A stretch of DNA of 64,000 bases from Accumulibacter sp. (GTDB lineage: Bacteria; Pseudomonadota; Gammaproteobacteria; Burkholderiales; Rhodocyclaceae), in contig JAFLDO010000012.1 of the NCBI GenBank assembly GCA_017302455.1, positions 37,376-101,375 on the forward strand, read 5' to 3'. The translations under genes were made by a program, and so were the position numbers. Positions 34,156 to 42,906 of the stretch are shown here, piece by piece. The notes beneath the pieces were generated by a model. That model saw nothing but the letters and a program-made list of their open reading frames with translations. It did not search any database and was not told the origin of the DNA. Every line of letters begins with the position of its first letter. Positions within the stretch are counted from its first letter, which is position 1.

Positions 34156-35514
34156 TCACTGGCGGCCGCTCCACCGCGCCTTCGCCCGATCAAGGAAGCT
34201 CGGCTCGTCGCTCGCCGCGCTGCCGGCGACGAGGCGCTCGAAACCCCGCATGAGGCCTCCCTTGCGATGGTGGTCGGCGCGTACCTGGCGCACGGTTTCC
34301 TGCCACTCGGCGGCGAGCCCGGCGCACTCGAAGCAGCGCCTGGCGCTCGCGAAGTTCGCCAGCGCGGCGGCGTAGTACTTGCTCTTGCCGGCGTTGACGA
34401 TGCGCATCGCCTGCGCGCGCCACAAGCGGGCCGCGACGTCGGCCTGGGTCGTTTCGAGCGCTCTGGCGATCGGCTCGGTGACGTAGTGGCTCAGATGTTC
34501 CAGGGCATCGTCGTCGGCCTGGCGCACGACATCGGCGAGCCGGCCGGTCTCGCCGCTGGTCAGGAGGAGATCCAGCAGGGAGTTCAGGTGCGCGCCGCGG
34601 GGCGCCTCCATCGCTGCGTCCATGGCCCGCGCGTGCCACGCGCCGCGTTCGGCCGCCGGCACGAACTGCAAGAGCTCGTCGTAGGTGTACCGGCTCGGGC
34701 GTTGGCGGTAGTCCGCCCAGGCGCCGTCGAGTGCCTCGTTGCGGCGACCCACCTTGGCGAGGAGTTGTCTCTTCAGCGTGGCGAGGTCGTGGCCCGCCAT
34801 CGCGGCCTGCGGCACCTGCCCGGCGACGTCGATCCCGCGCTCCACCCAGGCCAGGGATTGTTCCGGCTGGCCCTTGGCGAGGAGCAGCGTGGCGATAGTG
34901 TGGCAATCCTGCGCGCCGAGACCGCTCTCTTCGGCGAGAGCGACGTAGGCGCCGACGTCCTGCGCGGCCACGTAGAGCGTGCGCAGAACAGCGCCCCAGC
35001 GGCGACGGAGATAGGCGGAGCGATCCCTCAAAGCACCCTCGTTCGTCGCCGGCGCACCGGCGGCGTCGAAGCGCGCGCGCACCAAGGCCACGAAGGCGGC
35101 GAGGTTGGCCTTGTCGAACACCCTCGCCGCCTCCGTTTCGAGCTGATGACAGAAGCCGTAGTCATCGTCGTCCATGCAGGCTAACAGGCGTGCGGCGGTG
35201 GCCGCGGGGTCGGCACCATCTGCCTGGCGCGCCGTGATCCACCCGCAATACAGGTCGAGGACGAACTGCCCGAAGCTGCCGCTGGAGTCATCGAGCTCCT
35301 CGACCTTCACATGGCACGCGGCCAGGAAAGCCTCGTACAAGGCGACGGCGCGCGGCGGATCGCTGTTGATGAGCTCGGCAATCCGGGCCGCGATATGCTC
35401 GAGGTGACCCACGAACGCGGAGCAGGCGGCGTCCGCGATGAAGGCGCCGGGCTGCAACGCGCGTTCGATCTGCTCTTCCATGGGGTCGGCCGTGGTGCGG
35501 CGATTTCGGGTCAT
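34156..35514 (-). CDS. DUF6880-like helical repeat protein
   Basis: A 452-residue soluble protein beginning MTRNRRTTADPMEEQIERALQPGAFIADAACSAFV, followed by helical TPR-like sequence (AVALYEAFLAACHVKVEEL; DCHTIATLLLAKGQPEQSLAWVERGID; AARLWRAQAMRIVNAGKSKYYAAALANFASARRCFE). This resembles the DUF6880 family, often met beside SWIM zinc-finger proteins. Its function is unknown. It is convergent with nhaR and separated by 111 nt from the GGDEF-EAL gene downstream, so it is probably its own unit. Confidence 0.7.
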   Translation of the reverse strand: MTRNRRTTADPMEEQIERALQPGAFIADAACSAFVGHLEHIAARIAELINSDPPRAVALYEAFLAACHVKVEELDDSSGSFGQFVLDLYCGWITARQADGADPAATAARLLACMDDDDYGFCHQLETEAARVFDKANLAAFVALVRARFDAAGAPATNEGALRDRSAYLRRRWGAVLRTLYVAAQDVGAYVALAEESGLGAQDCHTIATLLLAKGQPEQSLAWVERGIDVAGQVPQAAMAGHDLATLKRQLLAKVGRRNEALDGAWADYRQRPSRYTYDELLQFVPAAERGAWHARAMDAAMEAPRGAHLNSLLDLLLTSGETGRLADVVRQADDDALEHLSHYVTEPIARALETTQADVAARLWRAQAMRIVNAGKSKYYAAALANFASARRCFECAGLAAEWQETVRQVRADHHRKGGLMRGFERLVAGSAASDEPSFLDRAKARWSGRQ

Positions 35515-35625
35515 TTTCCTTGCTCCTGCGCAGGCACCCTATCGGGGCCGCAGTTGGGGGAGATCGGCGGCTCGCTATCGCCTCCCGGCCGAGCCGCAGC
35601 TTCCGCTTGGGCTTTCGGGCCCGCC

Positions 35626-38600
35626 CTATTGGCGTGGCGGACGCCCGCCACTCCCTGGCGGCTGACCGGCGGGTGGGCGCCCGCCTCCTCCCGGCCCCTG
35701 GCCGGGAGGCCCGGATGGACCGCCCGGCGGCTGTAGCGCGACGCGGCCGCGACGCAAGATGGCTTCCATCTCATCCGGCGGCAGCGGGTAGCTGAACAGG
35801 TAACCTTGCAGTTTCGGGCATAGCGCACGCTGCAGGAAGGCGAGTTGTTCCCGCGTTTCGACACCTTCGGCAACGACCTCCAGATTGAGGCTGCGCGCCA
35901 TGGAGATGATCGCGGTGGTGATGCCCGCATCGTCGGCGTCCTGCGGCAAACCGTGGACGAAACTCTGGTCGATCTTCAGCGTGCCGATCGGGAAGCGCTT
36001 GATGTAGGACAGCGACGAGTAGCCGGTGCCGAAATCGTCGATCGAGAAGTGCACCCCCATCGCGCGCAGGCGCGACAGTCCCTTGATTCGTTTGGCCTCC
36101 GGATCCATCAGGATGCTTTCGGTCAACTCGAGTTCGAGCCGGTCGGCGGCGATGCCGGTGGCGACGATGATCGCCGCAACAGTGTCGAGGAAACCCGCTG
36201 CGCCAAGCTGGCGTGCCGAGACGTTCACCGCTACCCGCGGTACCGGGACGCCACTTTGCTGCCACTGCCGCACCTGGCGGCAGGCGGCCGTGAGCACCCA
36301 CTCGCCGATCGGCACGATCAGGCCGCTCTCCTCGGCAACCGGGATGAACCTTGCCGGCGAGACCAGCCCCTGCTGCGGATGTTGCCAGCGGATCAGTGCT
36401 TCGACACCAACGATGGTGCCATCGTCGGCACTCACCTGCGGTTGGTAGAAGAGGCGAAACTCGCCACGTTCGAGGCCCTTGCGGATATCGCCCTCGAGAG
36501 CCAGGCGTGCCGTCGTCCGGGTGGTCAGTGTCCGGTCATACAACTGCCAGTTGTTGCGCCCCTGCTCCTTCGCGTAATACATCGCCGTATCCGCGTGCTT
36601 GAGCAGTGTCGCGGCATCGGCGCCGTCGTCGGGGAAGAGTGCGATGCCGATGCTCGAGGTTACCGCGATCTCCTGCTCGCCGATCAGGGTGGGCCGTCCG
36701 AGCAGTTCCTGTATGCGCTGCGCGATCAGGCAGGCCGTCTCGACCGTGTCGACATCGGGCAAAACGACGGTGAACTCGTCGCCGCCGAGGCGCGCGAAGT
36801 GCAGGCTCGATTCGTCCAGGGCCGGCCGGGCGATGAAGGCACCGGCGCGCAGTTTCTCCTGCAGGCGGTCGGCGACAGTCTGCAGGAGGCAGTCGCCAGC
36901 GCTGTGGCCCAGCGTATCGTTGATCCGCTTGAAGCCGTCGAGATCGAGAAACAGCAGCGCCATCCGGTGGTTCGTCCGGCGTGCCCGCAGCAATTCGCGG
37001 TCGAGGCGTTCGAGGAAGCTCTGACGGTTCGGCAAGCCGGTCAGCGTGTCGAAGTAGGCCAGACGACGGATTTTCTCCTCGCTGTGCTTCTGCAGCGTGA
37101 TGTCGCGTACCACGACTACCACCTTGTCGGGTCCGTGTGGCGCAATACGCGCCTCGTAGTGGTGCATGCTGCCCTCGACCGGCAGGTCGAGGAACACCGA
37201 TTGCAGGTCGCCTTGGTGCAGCGCCCGCTCGATACCCTGGCGGATGGTGCCCGCCGTTGCGCTCGGCAGAACCGCCGAGACGTCCTTGCCGAGCAGTTCG
37301 TCGCCGGTAACGAAGAAGCGCGTGGCGTAAGGCTGCTTGTAGTCGAGGCAGATCCCTTGCCGATCGATGACCAGGATCAGGTCCGGCATCGCCCACATGA
37401 TCGCCGCCTGCTTTCCTTCGAGCTCGTGCAGTTCCCGGTGCTCGCTGCGCAGCCGGATGATCAGCGCTGCAAGCCAGAAGGCTGCCTGGCAGAGGCTGCC
37501 GAGCGGAAAGGCGAAGGCGGCGAGTCGGCCGACCTCGAGACCGCTACCGACTACCGAAAAGGCCTGCACGCCCCCGCCGACCATGGTCGCGCCGAGCCCC
37601 AGCGTGAACAACCGGAGCGAAGCATCGCCGCTGAACACGCCCCTGACGAGCAGGACCATGGTGGCCACGGCGAGGACGGAGAGAACGGCTGCGCCGGCAC
37701 GGTAACCGGTGGCATGCCATGCCGAACCGAGGAAGCAGAGCGCGCTGAGCACGACGAAGCCGCCAATCGCCGCGCGCACCCTGCCGCGCAGTTGCAGGAA
37801 CTCGAGCACCGCACAGCCGATTCCGAGAACCACGCCGGCTACCGAAACGGCCTGCAGGATGGGGAAGTATTCCGGGCCAGGCCAGAACGGCACAAAGGCG
37901 GAGCCGATGCCGAAGTTCTGCACCAGCCAGACCTGCAACGCGACGCAGTAGAAGGCGTAGGCCAGGGCAACGCGGCTGCCTGCGTAGGCATCGAAACCGA
38001 GGGCGACGACAATCATCATCAGCAGGATGCCGCTGGCAGCCCCCAGGGCCACCCACAACACGGCATTGTCGCGCACGAAACTGGTCTCGTCGGCGAGCAT
38101 GATCCACGGCCGAATCGCCTTGTAGTCCTGGACGATCGCCGTGATCGTCGCGTCTCTGGCCAACGCCGGCAGCCGGGCATAGGGAAACGGACTGACGATA
38201 TCACGCTTGGCGAAGGGCAAGCCGCGACCGGAAATGGAAAACCAGGGACAACCATTGACGTCGGTGGCGAAGACGATGAAGAACTGGGCGATCGGCTCCT
38301 GCAGGTAGACGATCGGCGATCCCGCAGCGAATTGCTCGCGCTCGATCTTGATCTGGAAGGCGCGGGCTGGCTTGGTCAATGACAGGTCCGGCAGCTCGAG
38401 AGCATGACAACCGGCGCGCGGTTCCGACACCGTATCGCGGAGTTGGCTCAGCCAGCGGCTCGCCTCCGCCGAGCGACCGGGACCTTGCGGGGCGTCCCAC
38501 AAAGGCGTCAGTCCCGCCGAGAAGGTACGCGTCTCCGGCCAGGCACCGGAAAGCGCAAGGGCCATCACCGCCAGGAGCAGCAGGCACTTGCCGAGCCACT

Positions 38601-38637
38601 TGCTGGTCAAGCGCGCCATCCCGTGGTTCGTCTGCAT
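35626..38637 (-). CDS. 7TM-sensor PAS-GGDEF-EAL cyclic-di-GMP protein
   Basis: A 1,003-residue membrane protein. Order: signal anchor; periplasmic domain to about 190; a seven-helix 7TMR-DISM-like block (about 195-405); a PAS domain (about 415-530); GGDEF (intact GGDEF at 618-622, no RxxD inhibitory site at the usual place); EAL (EAL at 746-748, DDFGTGYSS and VAEGVET present). The tail is a Pro/Gly/Arg-rich low-complexity stretch. Both active sites look competent, so it could make and degrade c-di-GMP depending on input. It is the distal gene of the seven-gene run and begins 41 nt after the radical SAM gene. Confidence 0.92.
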   Translation of the reverse strand: MQTNHGMARLTSKWLGKCLLLLAVMALALSGAWPETRTFSAGLTPLWDAPQGPGRSAEASRWLSQLRDTVSEPRAGCHALELPDLSLTKPARAFQIKIEREQFAAGSPIVYLQEPIAQFFIVFATDVNGCPWFSISGRGLPFAKRDIVSPFPYARLPALARDATITAIVQDYKAIRPWIMLADETSFVRDNAVLWVALGAASGILLMMIVVALGFDAYAGSRVALAYAFYCVALQVWLVQNFGIGSAFVPFWPGPEYFPILQAVSVAGVVLGIGCAVLEFLQLRGRVRAAIGGFVVLSALCFLGSAWHATGYRAGAAVLSVLAVATMVLLVRGVFSGDASLRLFTLGLGATMVGGGVQAFSVVGSGLEVGRLAAFAFPLGSLCQAAFWLAALIIRLRSEHRELHELEGKQAAIMWAMPDLILVIDRQGICLDYKQPYATRFFVTGDELLGKDVSAVLPSATAGTIRQGIERALHQGDLQSVFLDLPVEGSMHHYEARIAPHGPDKVVVVVRDITLQKHSEEKIRRLAYFDTLTGLPNRQSFLERLDRELLRARRTNHRMALLFLDLDGFKRINDTLGHSAGDCLLQTVADRLQEKLRAGAFIARPALDESSLHFARLGGDEFTVVLPDVDTVETACLIAQRIQELLGRPTLIGEQEIAVTSSIGIALFPDDGADAATLLKHADTAMYYAKEQGRNNWQLYDRTLTTRTTARLALEGDIRKGLERGEFRLFYQPQVSADDGTIVGVEALIRWQHPQQGLVSPARFIPVAEESGLIVPIGEWVLTAACRQVRQWQQSGVPVPRVAVNVSARQLGAAGFLDTVAAIIVATGIAADRLELELTESILMDPEAKRIKGLSRLRAMGVHFSIDDFGTGYSSLSYIKRFPIGTLKIDQSFVHGLPQDADDAGITTAIISMARSLNLEVVAEGVETREQLAFLQRALCPKLQGYLFSYPLPPDEMEAILRRGRVALQPPGGPSGPPGQGPGGGGRPPAGQPPGSGGRPPRQ

Positions 38638-38678
38638 CCACGCTTCCTTTCTCCGGAGACGCCCGGAACCGGCGCTTG

Positions 38679-40238
38679 TCAGGGCACCGCCACCCCATTA
38701 TAAGTGGGAATCGTTGCCACGCCGCCGCTCGGACGGAGCAGGCTGGCGGCGTCGTCGATCAGGTCGTCGTGCAGTTCGCCATCGGCATCGGTGACGCACA
38801 GCGGCTCGAAATGCCCGTGATAACGTTCGGGAATCCTGATCCGCGGACGGTAGAGCGACCCCAGCGCTTCGGAACCGCCGAGGTAGCTGCGGCAGCCCTC
38901 CCGACCCGGCCGAATACCGTCGCGCCCATTGCTGCCCAAACGCGGGTAGCTCATCGCCCAGGCATTCGCCAGGCCGCTCAGCAGCCCCCAGCCGGATAGG
39001 GTCGTCCGATAGCGGCGAAAGAACCGCCAGGCATGCATTGCCACTTTGCGTTTTGCCAACAGACCGCTATCCATCAGCGCGGCGAAGGCGATGGCCTTCT
39101 CGATGGGGTCGACGGGGCGACAGACGAGCGATCGGCCATCCATGTCGCGCAGCCTGAGGTTCGGCAGCAACAAGCCTTCACGCAGCCGCGTGCCGAACAG
39201 CGGCGTTCCCAGCATGGGAATGGCAAAGCCAAGGAAGCTCGGCAGGGTAATGCGCGGATTGGCGACGATGAAGTCGGTTTCCGCCAGCAACTCGTCGATC
39301 CTTTGCTCGACCAGGTCGAAGATCAGGCCGTAGTGGAAGACCAGGCCGGCCTCGAGACACGACTGGATGATTTCCTCCTGCGGCTGCAGCAGATTCTGTT
39401 TCTTGTTGAAGGCGGTGAGCTGCACGCGGCTGAATGACTCGACGCCGCTGAAAAAGCCGATACAGCCAGACTCACGTGCCCGCGCGAGATTGTCGGCACT
39501 CGCGAAAAAGTCGGCAGTGACCAGAGCCGCCCAGCCGCCGAACTTCCCTTGCTCGAACAACTCCTTGAGAAGCGCCATGCGCGCCGCGAAATAGGAGCGC
39601 GGCCCGCCGAAGAAGTTCTGGTCGAGGAACATGACACATTGCCGGTAGCCAAGGGCGTCGATCTGCCGGCGTATGTCGTCCAAGTCGTAGGCCATGAACG
39701 CGCGGTCTTCGGCCGTCATGGCGCAAAAGCTGCAGCGGAAGTTGCAGTTGCGGGAGGATTCCACGTAGCCGATGATGCGGCTCGCCGGCAACAGGTCATG
39801 GCGCGGCATGGGCACCTCGGCAGCGTGCCCGGGGCCAAAGACGGCATCGACCAGCGAGACCATCTGCTCGGCATCGTCACCGCAGACGTAATCGAAATAG
39901 CGGCGGCTGAGATTCGGCAGCATGCGCGCCAGCGGGCCGCCCATGGCGACGACAATTCCCGGATTGACCGCCCTGGCATGCGCCGTGACCTGCTTCATGC
40001 GGTCGAACGACGGGTTCAGGCCGCTGAGCACCAGCAGGTCTGCCCATTGCAGCGCGCGCAGATCCTCGAAGGGGCCGTTGCGGAACTCGCAGGCGAGCCG
40101 GATCTCGACGCGCGCGGGGTCCAGCATTCCGGCCAGTACGGCCGGCACAATCGACTGTGGCACGATCCAGGGGTTGCCGCGCGCGCCGCGGTGGTTGTCG
40201 GAATAGCAGTTGAGGATCAGGATTCGCGGCTTGGCCAT
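38679..40238 (-). CDS. Radical SAM enzyme with B12-binding-like N-terminal domain
   Basis: A 519-residue protein. The N-terminal 150 residues look like a cobalamin-binding fold (RILILNCYSDNHRG; LLVLSGLNPSFDRM; IVVAMGGPLARMLP), but the classic D-x-H-x-x-G is not evident. The radical SAM cluster is C165-NFR-C169-SF-C172. FFSGVESFSR and a C-terminal region ending in VATIPTYNGVAVP complete it. B12-radical SAM enzymes commonly methylate unactivated carbons or rearrange lipids and cofactors; the substrate here is unknown. It follows the patatin gene by 21 nt. Confidence 0.85.
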   Translation of the reverse strand: MAKPRILILNCYSDNHRGARGNPWIVPQSIVPAVLAGMLDPARVEIRLACEFRNGPFEDLRALQWADLLVLSGLNPSFDRMKQVTAHARAVNPGIVVAMGGPLARMLPNLSRRYFDYVCGDDAEQMVSLVDAVFGPGHAAEVPMPRHDLLPASRIIGYVESSRNCNFRCSFCAMTAEDRAFMAYDLDDIRRQIDALGYRQCVMFLDQNFFGGPRSYFAARMALLKELFEQGKFGGWAALVTADFFASADNLARARESGCIGFFSGVESFSRVQLTAFNKKQNLLQPQEEIIQSCLEAGLVFHYGLIFDLVEQRIDELLAETDFIVANPRITLPSFLGFAIPMLGTPLFGTRLREGLLLPNLRLRDMDGRSLVCRPVDPIEKAIAFAALMDSGLLAKRKVAMHAWRFFRRYRTTLSGWGLLSGLANAWAMSYPRLGSNGRDGIRPGREGCRSYLGGSEALGSLYRPRIRIPERYHGHFEPLCVTDADGELHDDLIDDAASLLRPSGGVATIPTYNGVAVP

Positions 40239-40259
40239 GGCGGGCTCAGTGCGCTGCCA

Positions 40260-41576
40260 TCAGGCCGACAGCGCGATCCAGGCGGCCTTGGCATCGCTAT
40301 ACCAGCGATGGCCAATTTCGCACAATTGATCCGTGTTCGCCAAGGGCGCTTGCGCAGGTGGCGACGCCCAGACACCGCAACCCCGTACAGGCTGATTGTG
40401 CCAGGCATCCCCCAACCAGCCGTCGCCTAGCCGCTTGATCAGGTCCACGTCGTCTTGCGCGCTCGCCGAGATATCCATCTCCGCGATACGGCGGAACTCG
40501 TCGACGCTCCAGCCCGCTGGAGCACTCCACTGCCCCGTCGTCCGCTCGACAACCGGCTGGATCACCGGATTCATGCGCACGACGGCCGTTTCCGTGTACG
40601 GGCAGCAGGACACGTCGCGCGGCAAGCCACCATCGAGCATGAGGTGGGCGATGAATGTGTGGGCATCCGGAGGATCCGCAATGATGGCCTTGCCGACCTT
40701 GACGAGCTCCGGCAGGAAGCCGGTCCTGGCGCGTGACCGGCACAGTCCATCCGGGATCCCTGCCGTTCCGCGTTCGGGTAGAAAGACCGTGCTGGTGCCC
40801 AGCGACAGCACGCGGATGTCGCGACGCGGCACGCCCAGGGCGATGGCCTCGACCACACCCGCCAGCACCGGATTGTTGTAGCCCGTCATCGCACCGTCCC
40901 AAAAACGGCAACCGTCGAGTTCTGCGGGCTTGTCGAACCAGTTGATCGGTGCAGTACTTGACGCATGCGCCGCCTCCGCCAGGGTAGCCCGCTGCTGCCG
41001 ATGCGGGAAACTGGCTGCCGGACTCGCGACATTGCTGCGCATCATCCGCGCCCGATCACGGTCGAAATCGTAGGTAACGAACAGAAAGGACATCGCCCTG
41101 CCGGGCTCGTCTCTCTGCGCCCGGACACGAGCGATGCTGTCGTTGACCATCGTGTGCAGGTTCTGCAGCGACACGGTGCCCATCCGGGGCAGTATGCGAT
41201 GCAGGAACTCAAGCTTGCCGTCGGTGGAAAACCGCTGGCCAACCCGGTTCGACGCCGACATGGTGCCGGTCAGCAACTGCAATAGACTCCGGTACCAGTG
41301 CAGGCGCCCAAAAAGTGCGTAGCGATTGACCGGGTCGTCGAACAGGTCAAAGATTTCGCGTGGAGAATAACCCTCGATCAACGCGGCAGCGACTATCGCC
41401 CCACCCGAGCACGCCGACACCAGGTCGAAATGGCTGAGAACCTGATGTCCATCCTCGCCGGGAAAGAGATCATCAAGCGCCTTCGCCTGAATCAACGCAA
41501 AGGTACCACCACCGTCGAGCGACAGGATCCGGAAGGGCTTTCTGCCGGGTCTGGCTTCCATCGGCACGGCTTCCAA
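40260..41576 (-). CDS. Patatin-like phospholipase
   Basis: A 438-residue protein. The oxyanion motif is LSLDGGGTFAL at residues 18-28. The nucleophile elbow reads SACSGGA with S57, where the usual G-x-S-x-G first glycine is alanine. The catalytic aspartate is D227 in FWDGAMTGYNNP. Family members hydrolyse acyl esters of membrane lipids. There is no signal peptide, so it is cytosolic or peripheral. The gene is separated from the upstream racemase-like gene by 235 nt containing a strong hairpin, and from the downstream radical SAM gene by 21 nt. Confidence 0.88.
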   Translation of the reverse strand: MEAVPMEARPGRKPFRILSLDGGGTFALIQAKALDDLFPGEDGHQVLSHFDLVSACSGGAIVAAALIEGYSPREIFDLFDDPVNRYALFGRLHWYRSLLQLLTGTMSASNRVGQRFSTDGKLEFLHRILPRMGTVSLQNLHTMVNDSIARVRAQRDEPGRAMSFLFVTYDFDRDRARMMRSNVASPAASFPHRQQRATLAEAAHASSTAPINWFDKPAELDGCRFWDGAMTGYNNPVLAGVVEAIALGVPRRDIRVLSLGTSTVFLPERGTAGIPDGLCRSRARTGFLPELVKVGKAIIADPPDAHTFIAHLMLDGGLPRDVSCCPYTETAVVRMNPVIQPVVERTTGQWSAPAGWSVDEFRRIAEMDISASAQDDVDLIKRLGDGWLGDAWHNQPVRGCGVWASPPAQAPLANTDQLCEIGHRWYSDAKAAWIALSA

Positions 41577-41702
41577 AAAACACTGAGCTTCCTTTGTCTT
41601 GCGCTATCAAGCAACTAATATTATGCGACATCTTGCCCATCTGTGCGGTCTCGCGACGGGGGAACGTCGTCCGGTCGACGACATCGAGGTCGATCGGCGA
41701 AC

Positions 41703-41735
41703 TGCCGGACGGCAATCGACTGTTGCCGTCCGGCA
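41703..41735. promoter_or_regulatory. Perfect 13-bp inverted repeat upstream of the patatin gene
   Basis: TGCCGGACGGCAA (41703-41715) pairs perfectly with TTGCCGTCCGGCA (41723-41735) around a 7-nt loop. No T-run follows on the - strand, so it is not a standard intrinsic terminator. It may be an operator, attenuator or RNA-processing site within the gene run. Confidence 0.55.
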
Positions 41736-41811
41736 TCCATCCTGCCCATCGACTCGTTCATGCGGCCCCCGCCGCCGCCCGTGAGCAGGCCCGCGACCGC
41801 GCGGCCCGACA

Positions 41812-42882
41812 CTACGACGCCGCCGGCAAGATCGTCTTCTGCGTATGCACCGAAGCCATCGCCCGGGCCATCGCACTGTAGGCCATTCGGAAGACGAGAT
41901 GGCTGCCGACGCGAAGACGTTCGCGAGACTCGGTGACGTCGCAGATGGTGTAGTTGGAGGTGGCGCCGAGGATGCGCACGCCCGCGCTGCGCGGGGTCAG
42001 TGCATAGACATCGACGTCGGTCATGCCGAAATCGAGGAGCGCCCGCTTGCGCTCGCCGAGATCGACGAAGGTGACTGTTCTGCCGAAGGCATCGGTGCCG
42101 GTGGGCGCCTGCGGCAGCGACGGCTTGCGCGCCAGTTCGAGGATTTCGCCGCGCAGCAGAAAGGCGTCCTGATACAGGGCCGGCAGGGCTTTGCCGGTCG
42201 GCGGCTGGTCGCCCACCAGAAAGGCGGCGCCGATGCGCAGTTGGTTGATCTCCGGCGGCATGCCGCCGGCGGCGGCGAGTTCGAGGAGCATCGTGCCGCT
42301 ACCCGCCGAAAGCGTCCGGAAGCGGTGCGCCGTGGCCGCGGTCACCGTCGCCGCCACCTGGACCAGCCGTTGCAGGTCGCGCGCACCGGCGAGATAGCCG
42401 CCGTAGCAGCCGACCGAAGTCCCCAGGCCGACCAGGTCGACGCCGGGAAGCGCCAGTATCCGCGTGACGACGCCGGCGACGGCGTCGGGCAGCACGCCCT
42501 CGCGCAAATTGCCGACATCGACCATCAGGATCAGGCGTGGCCGGCGACCGGCGCGGCGGGCCGCGCGCGCCAACGCGGCGGCGTTATCCACACTCGACAC
42601 GAGCAGGGTGTCGGCACAGGCCAGCGCCGCGTCGAGCTGGTGGCCGGACGGAGGTTGAATCATCAGCAGTTCGCCGGCAAAGCCGTCGCGGATGCGGCGT
42701 AGATTGTCGGCGTAGACTTCGCCGAGGACGGCAGCGCCGCGGCTGGCCAGCAGGTCCACGACCGCCGGGTGGGAATGGCAACCCTTGGTCACCCAGACGG
42801 CCTGCACGCCGGCATGGCGGCAGATCTCCTGAATGACGGCGACGTTGTGGTCCAGTTTGGCGAGATCGATCAGCACCTCCAT
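41812..42882 (-). CDS. PLP-dependent alanine/ornithine racemase-like enzyme
   Basis: A 356-residue protein of the alanine racemase N-terminal (fold type III) group. VLIDLAKLDHNVAVIQEICRHAGVQAVWVTKGCHSHPAVV places the PLP lysine at K33. LILMVDVGNLREGVLP and LGTSVGCYGG are typical of the YhfX/ornithine racemase branch. The protein is longer than YggS-type proteins and retains a C-terminal beta domain (TVTFVDLGERKRALLDFG). The amino-acid substrate cannot be named. It begins 24 nt after the MFS gene. Confidence 0.82.
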   Translation of the reverse strand: MEVLIDLAKLDHNVAVIQEICRHAGVQAVWVTKGCHSHPAVVDLLASRGAAVLGEVYADNLRRIRDGFAGELLMIQPPSGHQLDAALACADTLLVSSVDNAAALARAARRAGRRPRLILMVDVGNLREGVLPDAVAGVVTRILALPGVDLVGLGTSVGCYGGYLAGARDLQRLVQVAATVTAATAHRFRTLSAGSGTMLLELAAAGGMPPEINQLRIGAAFLVGDQPPTGKALPALYQDAFLLRGEILELARKPSLPQAPTGTDAFGRTVTFVDLGERKRALLDFGMTDVDVYALTPRSAGVRILGATSNYTICDVTESRERLRVGSHLVFRMAYSAMARAMASVHTQKTILPAAS

Positions 42883-42906
42883 TCTGCGGCTCCGGCGGTC
42901 GGGCGC

